Origin: Caulobacterales bacterium
GTDB taxonomy: Bacteria > Pseudomonadota > Alphaproteobacteria > Caulobacterales > Aquidulcibacteraceae
DNA length: 59,998 nt
Assembly (NCBI GenBank): GCA_017303355.1
Contig: JAFLCU010000019.1
Span: 1 to 59,998, forward strand
Reading direction: 5' to 3'
Both the position numbers and the translations under genes were made by a program. The notes under the pieces are model-generated. The model made no database searches. It was not told where the DNA came from and saw only the letters and a list, made by a program, of their open reading frames with translations. Shown here piece by piece: positions 23,005-30,951 of the stretch; the first letter of the stretch is position 1; each line of letters begins with the position of its first letter.

Positions 23005-23664
23005 TTATGGACCCGCCGGAACGGGCGCGTTGGGATCGTAGGGCATGCCGGTGCGGCGGCCGGCGGCGAGATCGTCAGCGTCGCAGATGATCGCTTGCTC
23101 GATGTCGGCGCCAATGAGCATGAGCGCGAGCGGCTCGTCCTGATAGGCGCGCACGGCGGCCGGCGTTTCGACATAGAACGCGCCCGACTGAAGCGTGGCG
23201 ATTTGCTCGGCGCTCAATTGGCCGCGCAGATAGTCGCGCAAGGCGATCTCGGCGCTGTTGGCGATAGCGTTGGCGACGAGCAGATCATCGGCGCGGTTTG
23301 CGCCAAGCGGTTGGCCGGCGGCGCGGCCGAGGCGCTCAGGAATTGAGTACGCGGCGTTGCGGATGCGGTGGCGCTCGGCAAGGCCGCTGGCGCGCGCTTG
23401 CTCGCTCTCCGCGACGCAGCCGTCGCCGACGCCCAGCACACTCGCGCCATGGCAATCGGCAAGACGGCGCATGTGCGCGACCTCCTCCGCGCTCAACGGT
23501 GGCGCATGCGCGTAAGCCTGATCCAGACGCTCGGCGATGCGGCGCGCGCGGAGTTCAAGCGGCATCGGCGTGCGGCAGGCGTTCGGTGTTGTCGGCGCCG
23601 GCGCGGGCGTCGCACAGGCGGCCAAAAACGCAGCGCAAAGCGCAAGTGGTTTAAGCCAACTCAA
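23005..23664 (-). CDS. putative lipoprotein, function unknown
   Basis: 219 residues with lipobox LAAC (Cys17) then a Pro/Ala/Thr linker. The mature part has four further cysteines (NACRT, DCHGAS, DGCVAES, IICDAD) and helical stretches, without recognised family. Its ATG lies 14 bases inside the 3' end of the carboxylase gene, so it is co-transcribed with it; whether it has anything to do with acyl-CoA carboxylation is unclear. Confidence 0.75.
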   Translation of the reverse strand: MSWLKPLALCAAFLAACATPAPAPTTPNACRTPMPLELRARRIAERLDQAYAHAPPLSAEEVAHMRRLADCHGASVLGVGDGCVAESEQARASGLAERHRIRNAAYSIPERLGRAAGQPLGANRADDLLVANAIANSAEIALRDYLRGQLSAEQIATLQSGAFYVETPAAVRAYQDEPLALMLIGADIEQAIICDADDLAAGRRTGMPYDPNAPVPAGP

Positions 23665-25645
23665 TCATCACCTCATCCGCCGCCACGCTGGCGCCGGCGG
23701 CGACGTTGACTTTGGCGATCACGCCGTCGCGCTCGGCGCGGATGATGTTTTGCATCTTCATGGCTTCGACGATGGCCACGCCCTCGCCGGCCTTCACCTC
23801 CTGGCCCGCTTTCACGTCGATCGAGATGACGAGCCCGGGCATGGGCGAGACGATGAGCTTGGAGGTGTCGGCCTTCTGTTTTTCCGGAATCTTCTTGTAG
23901 AGCTCGGCGGCGCGGGGGCTGGCGACAATGGCGCGCGCGGTGATTCCGCGATGGCGCAATTGATAGCCTTGCGGCTCCGCCTTCAGCTTCACCGCAAACG
24001 GCTTGCCGTCGAACTTGCCTTCGATGATGCGCGCGCCGGGGCGAGCGCCAGTGTCGAGGCGATGGGCTTTGCCGTCGAGCGTGATGGTGGCGCCCTTGTC
24101 GTCGAGCGCGACATCGGCGGCGTGGTGTTGCTTGTCGAGGATCACGACCCAATCGCGGCGGCCTTCGGCGCCATTGGCCTGGCCGCTGATCTGGGCGGCG
24201 CGCTTGGCCGTGAAGGCGCGTGCGTACGCCGCCACGCTCAACAACAGCTTTTCCTGATCCTTCGTCGGTGCGACGCCTTCGAAGCCTTCCGGGAAATGTT
24301 TCTTGATGTAGGCAGTAGTGATGTCGCCGGAGCGGAATTCAGCCTCCTCCATCACCGCGCCCAGGAACGGGATATTGTCGGCGATGCCTTCGATCAGGAA
24401 TTGATCGAGCGCGCGGGCTTGGGCGTCGATCGCGGCGATGCGCGTGGGGCCGTGCGTGACGAGCTTGGCGATCATCGGGTCGTAGAACATGGAAATTTCG
24501 TCGCCCTCGCGGACGCCGGTTTCGTTGCGCAGCGTCAGATCGCCCTCTTTGCCTTCAGTCGGCGTCGTGTAGGTGCGGAGACGCCCGATCGACGGCAGGA
24601 AGTTGCGATGGGGATCTTCGGCGTAGATGCGGCTTTCGATCGCCCAGCCTTTGATCTTGAGATCCTTCTGCTTGATCTTGAGCGGCTCGCCTGCGGCGAC
24701 GCGGATCATTTGCTCGACCAGATCAAGCCCGGTGATCATCTCCGAAACTGGGTGCTCCACTTGGAGACGCGTGTTCATCTCCAGGAAGTAGAAGCTCTTG
24801 TCGGCGCCGGAAGCGACGAACTCAACCGTGCCGGCGCTGTCGTAGTTCACGGCTTTCGCCAGCGCGACCGCCTGCTCGCCCATGGCGTTGCGCGTCTTCT
24901 CATCGAGCAGCGGCGACGGCGCTTCTTCGATAACTTTCTGATTGCGGCGCTGGATCGAGCATTCGCGCTCGAACAGATGGATCACGTTACCGTGCTTGTC
25001 GCCCATCACTTGGATTTCAATGTGGCGCGGCGCGGTCACGAATTTCTCGATGAAGATGCGGTCGTCGCCGAAGGCGCCTTTGGCTTCGGCGCGCACGGCG
25101 GGGAAACCCTCTTCCACCTCTTTGCGATTGTAGGCGACGCGGATGCCCTTGCCGCCGCCGCCAGCGCTCGCCTTGATCATCACCGGATAGCCGATCTCTT
25201 CGGAAATCTGCACGGCGTGATCGACGCCCTCGATCTCGCCGATGAAGCCCGGCACGCAACTGACACCCGCGGCTTGCGCGCTCTTCTTCGATTCAATCTT
25301 GTCGCCCATCGCGCGGATCGCGTTCGGGTTCGGGCCGATGAAGGTGATCTTTTCCGCGAGCAGACGATCGGCGAATTCCGCTTTCTCGGAGAGGAAGCCG
25401 AAGCCTGGGTGGATCGCCTGCGCGCCGGTCTGCCTGGCGGCATCCACTATTTTGTCGATGACGAGATAGGATTGCGCCGCGGGCGCTGGGCCGATGAACA
25501 CGGTCTCGTCGGCCATATCGACGGCGAGGCTGTCGCGGTCGGCTTCGGAATAGACCACCACCGTCTTGATGCCCATGCGGCGCGCGGTGTGGATGATGCG
25601 GACGGCGACTTCGCCCCGGTTGGCGATGAGTATCTTATCGAACAT
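23651..25645 (-). CDS. pccA: propionyl/acetyl-CoA carboxylase, biotin carboxylase-BCCP subunit
   Basis: 664-residue alpha subunit that carboxylates its own biotin with ATP and bicarbonate for transfer to an acyl-CoA. Order: biotin carboxylase N domain (FDKILIANRGEVAVRIIHTA), ATP-grasp (IKASAGGGGKGIRVAYN about 157-173; EMNTRLQVEHPVSE about 288-301), C domain, a linker (about 450-590) and biotinyl domain with VEAMKMQN (biotin Lys near 630). Length and linker suit PccA; LiuD/AccA-type methylcrotonyl or geranyl specificity cannot be excluded. The carboxyltransferase partner (pccB) is not in the window. Confidence 0.92.
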   Translation of the reverse strand: MFDKILIANRGEVAVRIIHTARRMGIKTVVVYSEADRDSLAVDMADETVFIGPAPAAQSYLVIDKIVDAARQTGAQAIHPGFGFLSEKAEFADRLLAEKITFIGPNPNAIRAMGDKIESKKSAQAAGVSCVPGFIGEIEGVDHAVQISEEIGYPVMIKASAGGGGKGIRVAYNRKEVEEGFPAVRAEAKGAFGDDRIFIEKFVTAPRHIEIQVMGDKHGNVIHLFERECSIQRRNQKVIEEAPSPLLDEKTRNAMGEQAVALAKAVNYDSAGTVEFVASGADKSFYFLEMNTRLQVEHPVSEMITGLDLVEQMIRVAAGEPLKIKQKDLKIKGWAIESRIYAEDPHRNFLPSIGRLRTYTTPTEGKEGDLTLRNETGVREGDEISMFYDPMIAKLVTHGPTRIAAIDAQARALDQFLIEGIADNIPFLGAVMEEAEFRSGDITTAYIKKHFPEGFEGVAPTKDQEKLLLSVAAYARAFTAKRAAQISGQANGAEGRRDWVVILDKQHHAADVALDDKGATITLDGKAHRLDTGARPGARIIEGKFDGKPFAVKLKAEPQGYQLRHRGITARAIVASPRAAELYKKIPEKQKADTSKLIVSPMPGLVISIDVKAGQEVKAGEGVAIVEAMKMQNIIRAERDGVIAKVNVAAGASVAADEVMIELA

Positions 25646-25699
25646 GGCCGCCCCTGTTAGCGGGGTTTAACGGCCCCGTCATCTGGCTAAGGTGGCAGG

Positions 25700-26698
25700 G
25701 TGAATCGCAGACAAGCTCTCCTTGGCGCGGCGGCATTGGCGGCATGCGCGCCGGCGAATGGCCATATCGTCGCGCCCTTCCCCATGCGACGCGGCGTCAA
25801 TCTCGGCAACGCGCTCGAGGCGCCCAATGAGGGCGACTGGGGCTACCGGATCGAAGCCGCGCATCTGCGCGCCATTGCCGACGCCGGATTCGACGGCGTG
25901 CGCCTGCCGGTGCGCTGGGATGCGCATGCGGGCTCGACACCGCCTTACGCGGTGGCGCCCGATTTCTATCGCCGCGTCGATGAGGTGATCGCGCAAGCCT
26001 TGGGCGCCGGCCTCAAGGTTCAGCTGGACCTGCACCATTACGACGTGCTGATGCGCGATGGCCCTGGGTCACGTCACGCTGAACGATTGGTCGGCATATG
26101 GCGCGGCATCGCCCACCATTATCGCGACGCGCCGCCCGAACTCTTGTTTGAGCCTTTGAACGAACCCAATGGCGCGCTTTGGACCAATGCCGCGCTCATT
26201 GCGCTACAGCGCGAGCTTGTCGGCGTCATTCGCGCGCGCAATCCGGAGCGGTTGATCGTGCTTGGCCCCGGCAATTGGCAGAACATCGACGCGCTAAACG
26301 ATTGGCGCCCGCCCGAGGGCGAAAACATCGCCGTGAGCGTGCATTATTATGAACCGCATGCGTTTACGCATCAGGGCGCGGAATGGCTTGGCGAAAACGC
26401 ACCGACGTTCGATCGCGCCTGGGGCGGCGAGGCCGATCGCGCCGCGATACGCCGCGACCTTCGCTCAGCGACGCGATGGGCGAACACGCATGGTTACGCG
26501 CTGCAGCTCGGCGAATTTGGCGTGAACCGGCACGTCAGCCCCGCGCAACGCGCGCTTTGGACGAGATGCGTTCGCGAAGCGTGCGACGCGGAGAATCTCG
26601 CTTGGTGCATATGGGATTTCGCCGGCGCGTTTCCAATCCACGACAGCGCACGGCAAGCCTTCATTCCTGAAATGACGGCTGCCTTGTTCGATCAATAA
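25700..26698 (+). CDS. glycoside hydrolase family 5 (cellulase-like) protein, exported
   Basis: 332 residues. The N-terminus MNRRQALLGAAALAACAP is a Tat-like signal with lipobox, so the enzyme is likely a lipoprotein. The TIM-barrel catalytic landmarks are present: RRGVNLGNALEAPNEGDWG, FDGVRLPVRWDAHAG, LLFEPLNEPNGAL with the acid/base Glu (about 156), SVHYYEPHAF, and LQLGEFGVN with the nucleophile Glu (about 273). GH5 acts on beta-1,4-glucans, mannans or related chains; subfamily not determined. GTG start at 25700, 54 bp from the divergent carboxylase start. Confidence 0.92.
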   Translation: MNRRQALLGAAALAACAPANGHIVAPFPMRRGVNLGNALEAPNEGDWGYRIEAAHLRAIADAGFDGVRLPVRWDAHAGSTPPYAVAPDFYRRVDEVIAQALGAGLKVQLDLHHYDVLMRDGPGSRHAERLVGIWRGIAHHYRDAPPELLFEPLNEPNGALWTNAALIALQRELVGVIRARNPERLIVLGPGNWQNIDALNDWRPPEGENIAVSVHYYEPHAFTHQGAEWLGENAPTFDRAWGGEADRAAIRRDLRSATRWANTHGYALQLGEFGVNRHVSPAQRALWTRCVREACDAENLAWCIWDFAGAFPIHDSARQAFIPEMTAALFDQ

Positions 26699-27240
26699 TC
26701 GAACATCTTCTCATCGCGCTCGGCGCGGCGCTTGGCTTGGGCGACGATGTGGGTTGCGAGTTCGTCGCGAGTTAATGCTGAGGTGACGCCGCTGGGATCG
26801 AGATTGTGCTCGGCGACGAGGGCGCGGAGCGCGCTGAGCTCTTGGCCTTCGAGGGCTTTCTTGAGGGCGGCTTCGCCTTCGCGCTTGTAGAGGCCGGCCG
26901 GGTTGATGGCGGGGGCTTTTTTCTGCTCACCCGCTTGCGGGGGAGAGGTCGGCGCGCGCTTCTTTGCTGCTCCCCCGTTCACGGGGGAGCTGTCGCGAAG
27001 CGACTGAGGGGGCGCGGCGCGCGCGGTAGGCGGACCTGCCCCCTCCGGCTCGCTACGCTCGCCACCTCCCCCGCTTGCGGGGGAGGAGTTGGCTGCGTCT
27101 TCCAACACCTCGTCCGGCACATCGCGGCGCGAGTCGTGGCGTTGCAGCACTGCGTCCAGACGATTGGCGAAATCGGGGTTGCGCTTCGCCTCGCGGCGAA
27201 TTTCATCGAAGAAGCGATCGAGCGTCCTGTTCAGACTCAT
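26692..27240 (-). CDS. hypothetical partner of ParA, carrying an in-frame repeat
   Basis: 182 residues. The N-terminus (SLNRTLDRFFDEIRREAKRN, then ANRLDAVLQRHD) and the C-terminus (GEAALKKALEGQELSALRAL, ALTRDELATHIVAQAKRRAER) look like two conserved helical pieces. Between them residues about 52-104 are low-complexity Gly/Pro/Ser/Arg encoded by the hairpin repeat described separately. The ATG overlaps the ParA stop by four bases, so it is co-translated and is the natural candidate for the cargo adaptor of that ATPase. Its stop overlaps the convergent GH5 gene by seven bases. Confidence 0.75.
   Translation of the reverse strand: MSLNRTLDRFFDEIRREAKRNPDFANRLDAVLQRHDSRRDVPDEVLEDAANSSPASGGGGERSEPEGAGPPTARAAPPQSLRDSSPVNGGAAKKRAPTSPPQAGEQKKAPAINPAGLYKREGEAALKKALEGQELSALRALVAEHNLDPSGVTSALTRDELATHIVAQAKRRAERDEKMFDY
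26930..27086. repeat. composite hairpin repeat inserted inside a coding sequence
   Basis: Contains two perfect hairpins, CTCCCCCGT-TC-ACGGGGGAG (26970-26989) and CCTCCCCCGC-TT-GCGGGGGAGG (27065-27086), a third imperfect one near 26930-26945, and the linker GAGCGTAGCGAGCCGGAGGGGG (minus strand, in two pieces). The same units recur at 30381-30425 and 30772-30939. Its length keeps the host reading frame open. Confidence 0.85.
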
Positions 27241-28109
27241 AGGGCCTGCGCGACTTCCACTTTAGAGACGAATTCCTCGCCGAGCTTGGCGACGATCGGC
27301 GCCATCGCGCCGTACTTTTGATCGAACGTGCGTGGCGTTTCCGACCATTCGGCCGCCTTGGCGATATCGACGTGCTGGGGAATGCGCACATCGAACATCG
27401 CTTCGCCGAGATTGTCCTTCAGCAGCGACGCTTCCGAGCGGTGCAGCGAGAACGTCTCATCGTATTTGGTGGCGAGCACCATGAGTTGCGACGGGCCGCC
27501 GCGACGCTCGTTGATCAAACGCAGCGCGCGTTTGCGGAACGTGATCAAGCCCAAGCGCGACACATAATCCGGGATCGACGGCACCAGGATCGCGTCGGCC
27601 GCAATCAGCGCCGCTTCAGCAAACAGCGAAATGCCGGGCGGGCAATCGATCAGGATGTAATCGTATTCGTTGACGACGTTCTTGATGCCGTTGGCGAAGC
27701 GCTCGCAAATCCACTTTTGGATTTGATCGATCTGGAAGCCGCGCTTGACGAAGCTTTCGATCATGTCGCGTTCGACGATGCGGAATTCCGGCGCCGAGGC
27801 GCAGAGCGAAACGTCCGGCTTGCCTTTGAGGTCGCTGACCTTGAGCTCGATCAATTGCTTGAACGGCTTTGGGCGCTGCTGGACGATGTAGGATTCAAAA
27901 TAGAAATCGAGCGTGCGCTCGGCCTCGCGCATCGCGTTCCACTTTTCAGGGCCGGCGACCATGATCGAGGCGTTGGTTTGCGGATCGAGATCGATCACCA
28001 GCACGCGGCGGCGCTGATGCAGAGCAAGCGTTTCAGCGAGCGAAACCGTCGTCGTGGATTTGCCCACGCCGCCCTTCATGTTGATCACTGAAACCAAACG
28101 CGCGGGCAT
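27237..28109 (-). CDS. ParA-family ATPase
   Basis: 290 residues. Deviant Walker A INMKGGVGKSTTTVSLAE near the N-terminus, VLVIDLDPQTNASIM, and YDYILIDCPPGISLFAEAAL (Walker B region) are all present; LVPSIPDYVSRLGLITFRK follows. It has a longer central insertion (FYFESYIVQQRPKPFKQLIE) than chromosomal ParA or MipZ. There is no parB or parS nearby, so it is more likely an orphan positioning ATPase (chemoreceptor, carboxysome, polar machine type) working with the overlapping downstream gene. ATG 28109 has GAGGGG upstream; a GTG at 28127 is the alternative. Confidence 0.88.
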   Translation of the reverse strand: MPARLVSVINMKGGVGKSTTTVSLAETLALHQRRRVLVIDLDPQTNASIMVAGPEKWNAMREAERTLDFYFESYIVQQRPKPFKQLIELKVSDLKGKPDVSLCASAPEFRIVERDMIESFVKRGFQIDQIQKWICERFANGIKNVVNEYDYILIDCPPGISLFAEAALIAADAILVPSIPDYVSRLGLITFRKRALRLINERRGGPSQLMVLATKYDETFSLHRSEASLLKDNLGEAMFDVRIPQHVDIAKAAEWSETPRTFDQKYGAMAPIVAKLGEEFVSKVEVAQAL

Positions 28110-28486
28110 ATTCTGGCCCCTCTTCACTTAATCCGTTTCCGAACGCCGGACGGTCGTCCGGGATGGTTAGTTTTCGGTAAATTCGGATCAAGTGAACGAT
28201 GCACAAGCCGCACAGGCGCGCGTGGAGAAGCTTGGTTTTGCTGGATTGTTGCGGGGACGATTTTTCGTAGCCCCGAAACCCTCTCCCTCGCGGAGAGGGT
28301 CGCCGCGCAGCGGCGGGGTGAGGGGCGGTCCGACGCGCGGTGACGGTGGAAAGGCGCTGAGCCTAGCTCGTTGAGCGCGCGCCAGCGGAACACCCCTCAC
28401 CCCCTAGCCCCCTCTCCGCAAGGGAGAGGGGGAATCGCTTACGCGGCCGCCTTTTCGAGGGGAAGCATCCGTGCCAACCTCTCGGC
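28110..28486. repeat. 377-bp intergenic region with an operator-like palindrome and two hairpin repeats
   Basis: No convincing gene. It holds CCGGACG-GT-CGTCCGG (28146-28161), a perfect palindrome 37 bases upstream of the parA start and a candidate operator; ACCCTCTCC-CTCGC-GGAGAGGGT (28278-28300); and CCCCCTCTCC-GCAAG-GGAGAGGGGG (28408-28432). The last two belong to a CCCTCTCC subfamily, distinct from the CCTCCCCCGC hairpins elsewhere, with GGGTGAGGGG-type linkers. Confidence 0.75.
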
Positions 28487-28975
28487 ATGCGAGTGCTGGT
28501 TCTCATTCTTGCCCTGCTGTGCGCACCAAATGCGATAGCGCTGGAGGCGACGCGCGCCCAGTGCAGCGAAGCCCAAGGCTTCAGCTTGCCCTTCGGCGAA
28601 AACGCGTCTGCGCGCGATGTTCGGCGTGCGTTACGCGCGCACCGGGACTTCGCAAGCTTGTTGGTCAACGATGGCGACACCGCGCGTCCTGCGTACAGAG
28701 TGACCGCGATTGCCCGCTACGAGACGGCGGATCAAGCAGAAGCGATGATGCAATTGATGCTCGCGAACTTGCTGGATTCTGACCAGTTCCCTTCCGAATT
28801 CGCCGATGGCTACATCGATGATGAGACGCTTGATAACGGCATCACCTTCTACAGCGGTGATTATGAGTTGAACGAAGGCGTCGCGATGCAAATCACACGC
28901 GAGCACGCAAGCGTTCTCGTGACGTGTACCGACCTCCAAGGCCGGGCGGCAGCACTCACCGCGTCAGCACGCTAG
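28487..28975 (+). CDS. secreted hypothetical protein
   Basis: 162 residues with a signal peptide (MRVLVLILALLCAPNAIA). The mature protein has two cysteines (AQCSEAQGF and VTCTDLQG), which could form a disulfide, and an alpha/beta pattern; RYETADQAEAMMQLMLANLL is a clear helix. No family recognised. It lies just downstream of the hairpin repeats and is convergent with the glutathione reductase gene (stops 5 bases apart). Confidence 0.7.
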   Translation: MRVLVLILALLCAPNAIALEATRAQCSEAQGFSLPFGENASARDVRRALRAHRDFASLLVNDGDTARPAYRVTAIARYETADQAEAMMQLMLANLLDSDQFPSEFADGYIDDETLDNGITFYSGDYELNEGVAMQITREHASVLVTCTDLQGRAAALTASAR

Positions 28976-28980
28976 AAAGC

Positions 28981-30366
28981 TTAAGCCGGCGCTTCGTTGT
29001 CGTGGCTGACCGGTTCGCCCATCAGCACGAGTTCTTCCGCGGCGGTGGGATGGACGGCGCAGGTCATGTCCCATTGCGCTTTGGTGAGGCCGGCTTTGAC
29101 GGCGATGGCGGCGAGCTGGATCATCTCGGGCGCATCGGCGCCGGCGATATGCACGCCCAGCACGCGATCGGTTTTTGAATCGACCACCAGCTTCATCAGC
29201 ATGCGTTGCTCATTGCCGGCGAGAATGTTTTTCATCGGCCGGAACACGCTGCGATAGATGGTGAGGCGATGACCCTTGCCGCGCGCCTCCTCCTCGGTGA
29301 GGCCCACCGCGCCAACGGGCGGACGCGAGAACACCGCGCTGGCGACATCGGCATGATCGAACGCCGTGGGCCGTTCGTGAAACTCGCTCTCCACGAACGC
29401 CACGGCTTCGCGGATGGCCACCGGCGTCAAATTGATGCGGTCGGTCACGTCGCCCACGGCCCAGATCGATGGGACATTGGTGCGCGAATATTCGTCGACG
29501 ACGACAGCGCCGCGCGGGCTAAGCTTCACGCCCGCCTCTTCAAGCCCAAGGCCCGCAGTGTTCGGCGTGCGGCCCACCGCCCAGAGCACCTGATCGGCTT
29601 CGATGCGCATCGAATTGGAAAGCGAGACGAGCTTGCGATTGCCAGGAAGCGCCGCGATCTCGCTGATGGTCGAGCCGCACAAGATCTTCACGCCGGTGCG
29701 TTCGAGATCGGCTTGCACGTGCGCGCGCAGATCGTGATCGAAGCCGCGCAACACGCGCTCGCCGCGATAGACCACTGTCGTATCAACACCGAGGCCAGAG
29801 AAGATGGTCGCGAACTCAAGCGCGATGAAACCGCCGCCGGCGATGACGACGCGCGCGGGCAGCTCCTCAAGCAAGAACGCATCGCTCGATGTGATGCCGA
29901 GTTCTTGGCCGAGTGTTTCCTCGGGGCGGTAGGTATGTCCGCCGGTGGCGATGAGAATGCGCGCCGCACTCAGCGATTTGCCTTCGCGCGTGAGGCGCAC
30001 GCTGTTAGGGCCGTCGAGCATCGCGCGATCCTCGATGATCTCGACGTTCGCGGCGTTGAGGTTCTTGATGTAGAGGCCCGAGAGCCGGTTGACCTCGTTC
30101 TGCACCGCGTCGCGCAATGTCGGCCAATCGAAGCGCGCCCAATCGACGGTCCAGCCGAAACCTTTGGCGTCGCGGAAGGCTTGGGAATATTCCGACGCAT
30201 AGACGAGGAATTTTTTCGGCACGCAGCCGCGCAGCACGCACGTGCCGCCCACTTGCACCTGCTCGATGATGGCGACCTTCGCGCCGCTCTTCGAAGCCAG
30301 CCGCGCCGCCCGCACGCCTCCCGAGCCCGCGCCGATGACGATGAGATCGTAGTCGTATTGGGGCAT
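28981..30366 (-). CDS. gor: glutathione-disulfide reductase
   Basis: 461-residue FAD enzyme that reduces GSSG with NADPH. FAD-binding GAGSGG at 12-17, redox disulfide GGTCVLRGCVPKK (C43, C48), NAD(P)-binding VVIAGGGFIALEFATIFSGLG, FAD site VPSIWAVGDVTDRINLTPVA, and C-terminal catalytic AVHPTAAEELVLMGEP with His and Glu. Motif VYRGERVLRGFDHDLR has the arginines that favour NADPH. Short plant/alpha-type GR without N-terminal extension. The DUF559 gene begins its stop four bases upstream, so they may be co-transcribed. Confidence 0.95.
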   Translation of the reverse strand: MPQYDYDLIVIGAGSGGVRAARLASKSGAKVAIIEQVQVGGTCVLRGCVPKKFLVYASEYSQAFRDAKGFGWTVDWARFDWPTLRDAVQNEVNRLSGLYIKNLNAANVEIIEDRAMLDGPNSVRLTREGKSLSAARILIATGGHTYRPEETLGQELGITSSDAFLLEELPARVVIAGGGFIALEFATIFSGLGVDTTVVYRGERVLRGFDHDLRAHVQADLERTGVKILCGSTISEIAALPGNRKLVSLSNSMRIEADQVLWAVGRTPNTAGLGLEEAGVKLSPRGAVVVDEYSRTNVPSIWAVGDVTDRINLTPVAIREAVAFVESEFHERPTAFDHADVASAVFSRPPVGAVGLTEEEARGKGHRLTIYRSVFRPMKNILAGNEQRMLMKLVVDSKTDRVLGVHIAGADAPEMIQLAAIAVKAGLTKAQWDMTCAVHPTAAEELVLMGEPVSHDNEAPA

Positions 30367-30369
30367 GCT

Positions 30370-30771
30370 CTAACCTAACTCCTCCCCCGCTAGCGGGGGA
30401 GGTGGCTGCGCAGCAGCCGGAGGGGGTAAGTGGAAGGCGATGGTTTCCCATACGCCGTTGAGATTGTCGTACACATCGGCGCTCGTCACACGCAGCACGC
30501 GCCAGCCGCATTCTTGCAGATACTTGGTGCGCCGCGCATCGTGTTCCAATTGTTCAGCTGTCCAGTGCGTGTGGCCATCGACCTCGATTATCAGCTTGGC
30601 CGCCACGCAGGCAAAATCCGCGATATATGGCCCAACAGGATGTTGGCGGCGGAAGCGCGCGCCTTTCAGCGCGCGTTTGCGGATATAGCTCCAGAGTAGC
30701 GCCTCCGAGCACGGCATCTTGCGGCGGAGTTGTTTGGCGAATTGGCGGGATTGTTTTTCGGTGTCGCGCAC
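30370..30771 (-). CDS. DUF559 endonuclease-fold protein flanked by repeats
   Basis: 133 residues. The DUF559 (Vsr-like restriction fold) core is clear: SRQFAKQLRRKMPCSEALLW, RFRRQHPVGPYIADFACV, KLIIEVDGHTHW and GWRVLRVTSADVYDNLNGV; the acidic residues of IADF and IIEVDG fit a PD-(D/E)XK site. The GTG start at 30771 uses a GGAGGGGG ribosome site supplied by the adjacent repeat, and the last 15 or so residues (PPPAAAQPPPPLAGEELG) and stop are also repeat-encoded. Family members often ride with such repeats; no methyltransferase partner is present. Confidence 0.85.
   Translation of the reverse strand: MRDTEKQSRQFAKQLRRKMPCSEALLWSYIRKRALKGARFRRQHPVGPYIADFACVAAKLIIEVDGHTHWTAEQLEHDARRTKYLQECGWRVLRVTSADVYDNLNGVWETIAFHLPPPAAAQPPPPLAGEELG
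30381..30425. repeat. CCTCCCCCGC hairpin repeat at the 3' end of the DUF559 gene
   Basis: CCTCCCCCGC-TA-GCGGGGGAGG (30381-30402) is a perfect 10-bp stem, followed by TGGCTGCGCAGCAGCCGGAGGGGG. Same family as 27065-27086 and 30918-30939. It forms the last codons of the DUF559 gene. Confidence 0.85.
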
Positions 30772-30939
30772 TGTCCCCCTCCGGCTCGCTACGCTCGCCA
30801 CCTCCCCCGCGCGCGGGTGAGGAGTAAGGGCGCAGCTTAGCGCGCGAAAGCGCGATGACTGAGGGGACGTGTCAAACACTGAGCGGACTTGCCCCCTCCC
30901 CCTCGCTGCGCTCGGGACCTCCCCCGCAAGCGGGGGAGG
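30772..30939. repeat. double copy of the CCTCCCCCGC repeat between purL and the DUF559 gene
   Basis: One copy (30776-30825) reads CCCCCTCCGGCTCGCTACGC then CTCGCCACCTCCCCCGCGCG, with a degenerate hairpin; the other ends in the perfect CCTCCCCCGC-AA-GCGGGGGAGG (30918-30939), preceded by CCCCCTCGCTGCGCTCGGGA. The second hairpin lies 13 bases past the purL stop and could act as its terminator. The intervening 30826-30890 has no gene. Confidence 0.82.
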
Positions 30940-30951
30940 AGTTGCGTCACC

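Noticed and set aside
23537..25660. 707-codon plus-strand ORF
   Set aside because: It is the antisense shadow of the biotin carboxylase gene, whose minus-strand product has all expected motifs.
28192..28374. 60-codon ORF upstream of parA on the plus strand
   Set aside because: No ribosome site, and more than half of it is a reading of the CCCTCTCC hairpin repeat.
26930..28432. CRISPR array made by the repeated hairpins
   Set aside because: Copies are irregularly spaced, palindromic and belong to two subfamilies; there are no unique spacers of constant length and no cas genes.
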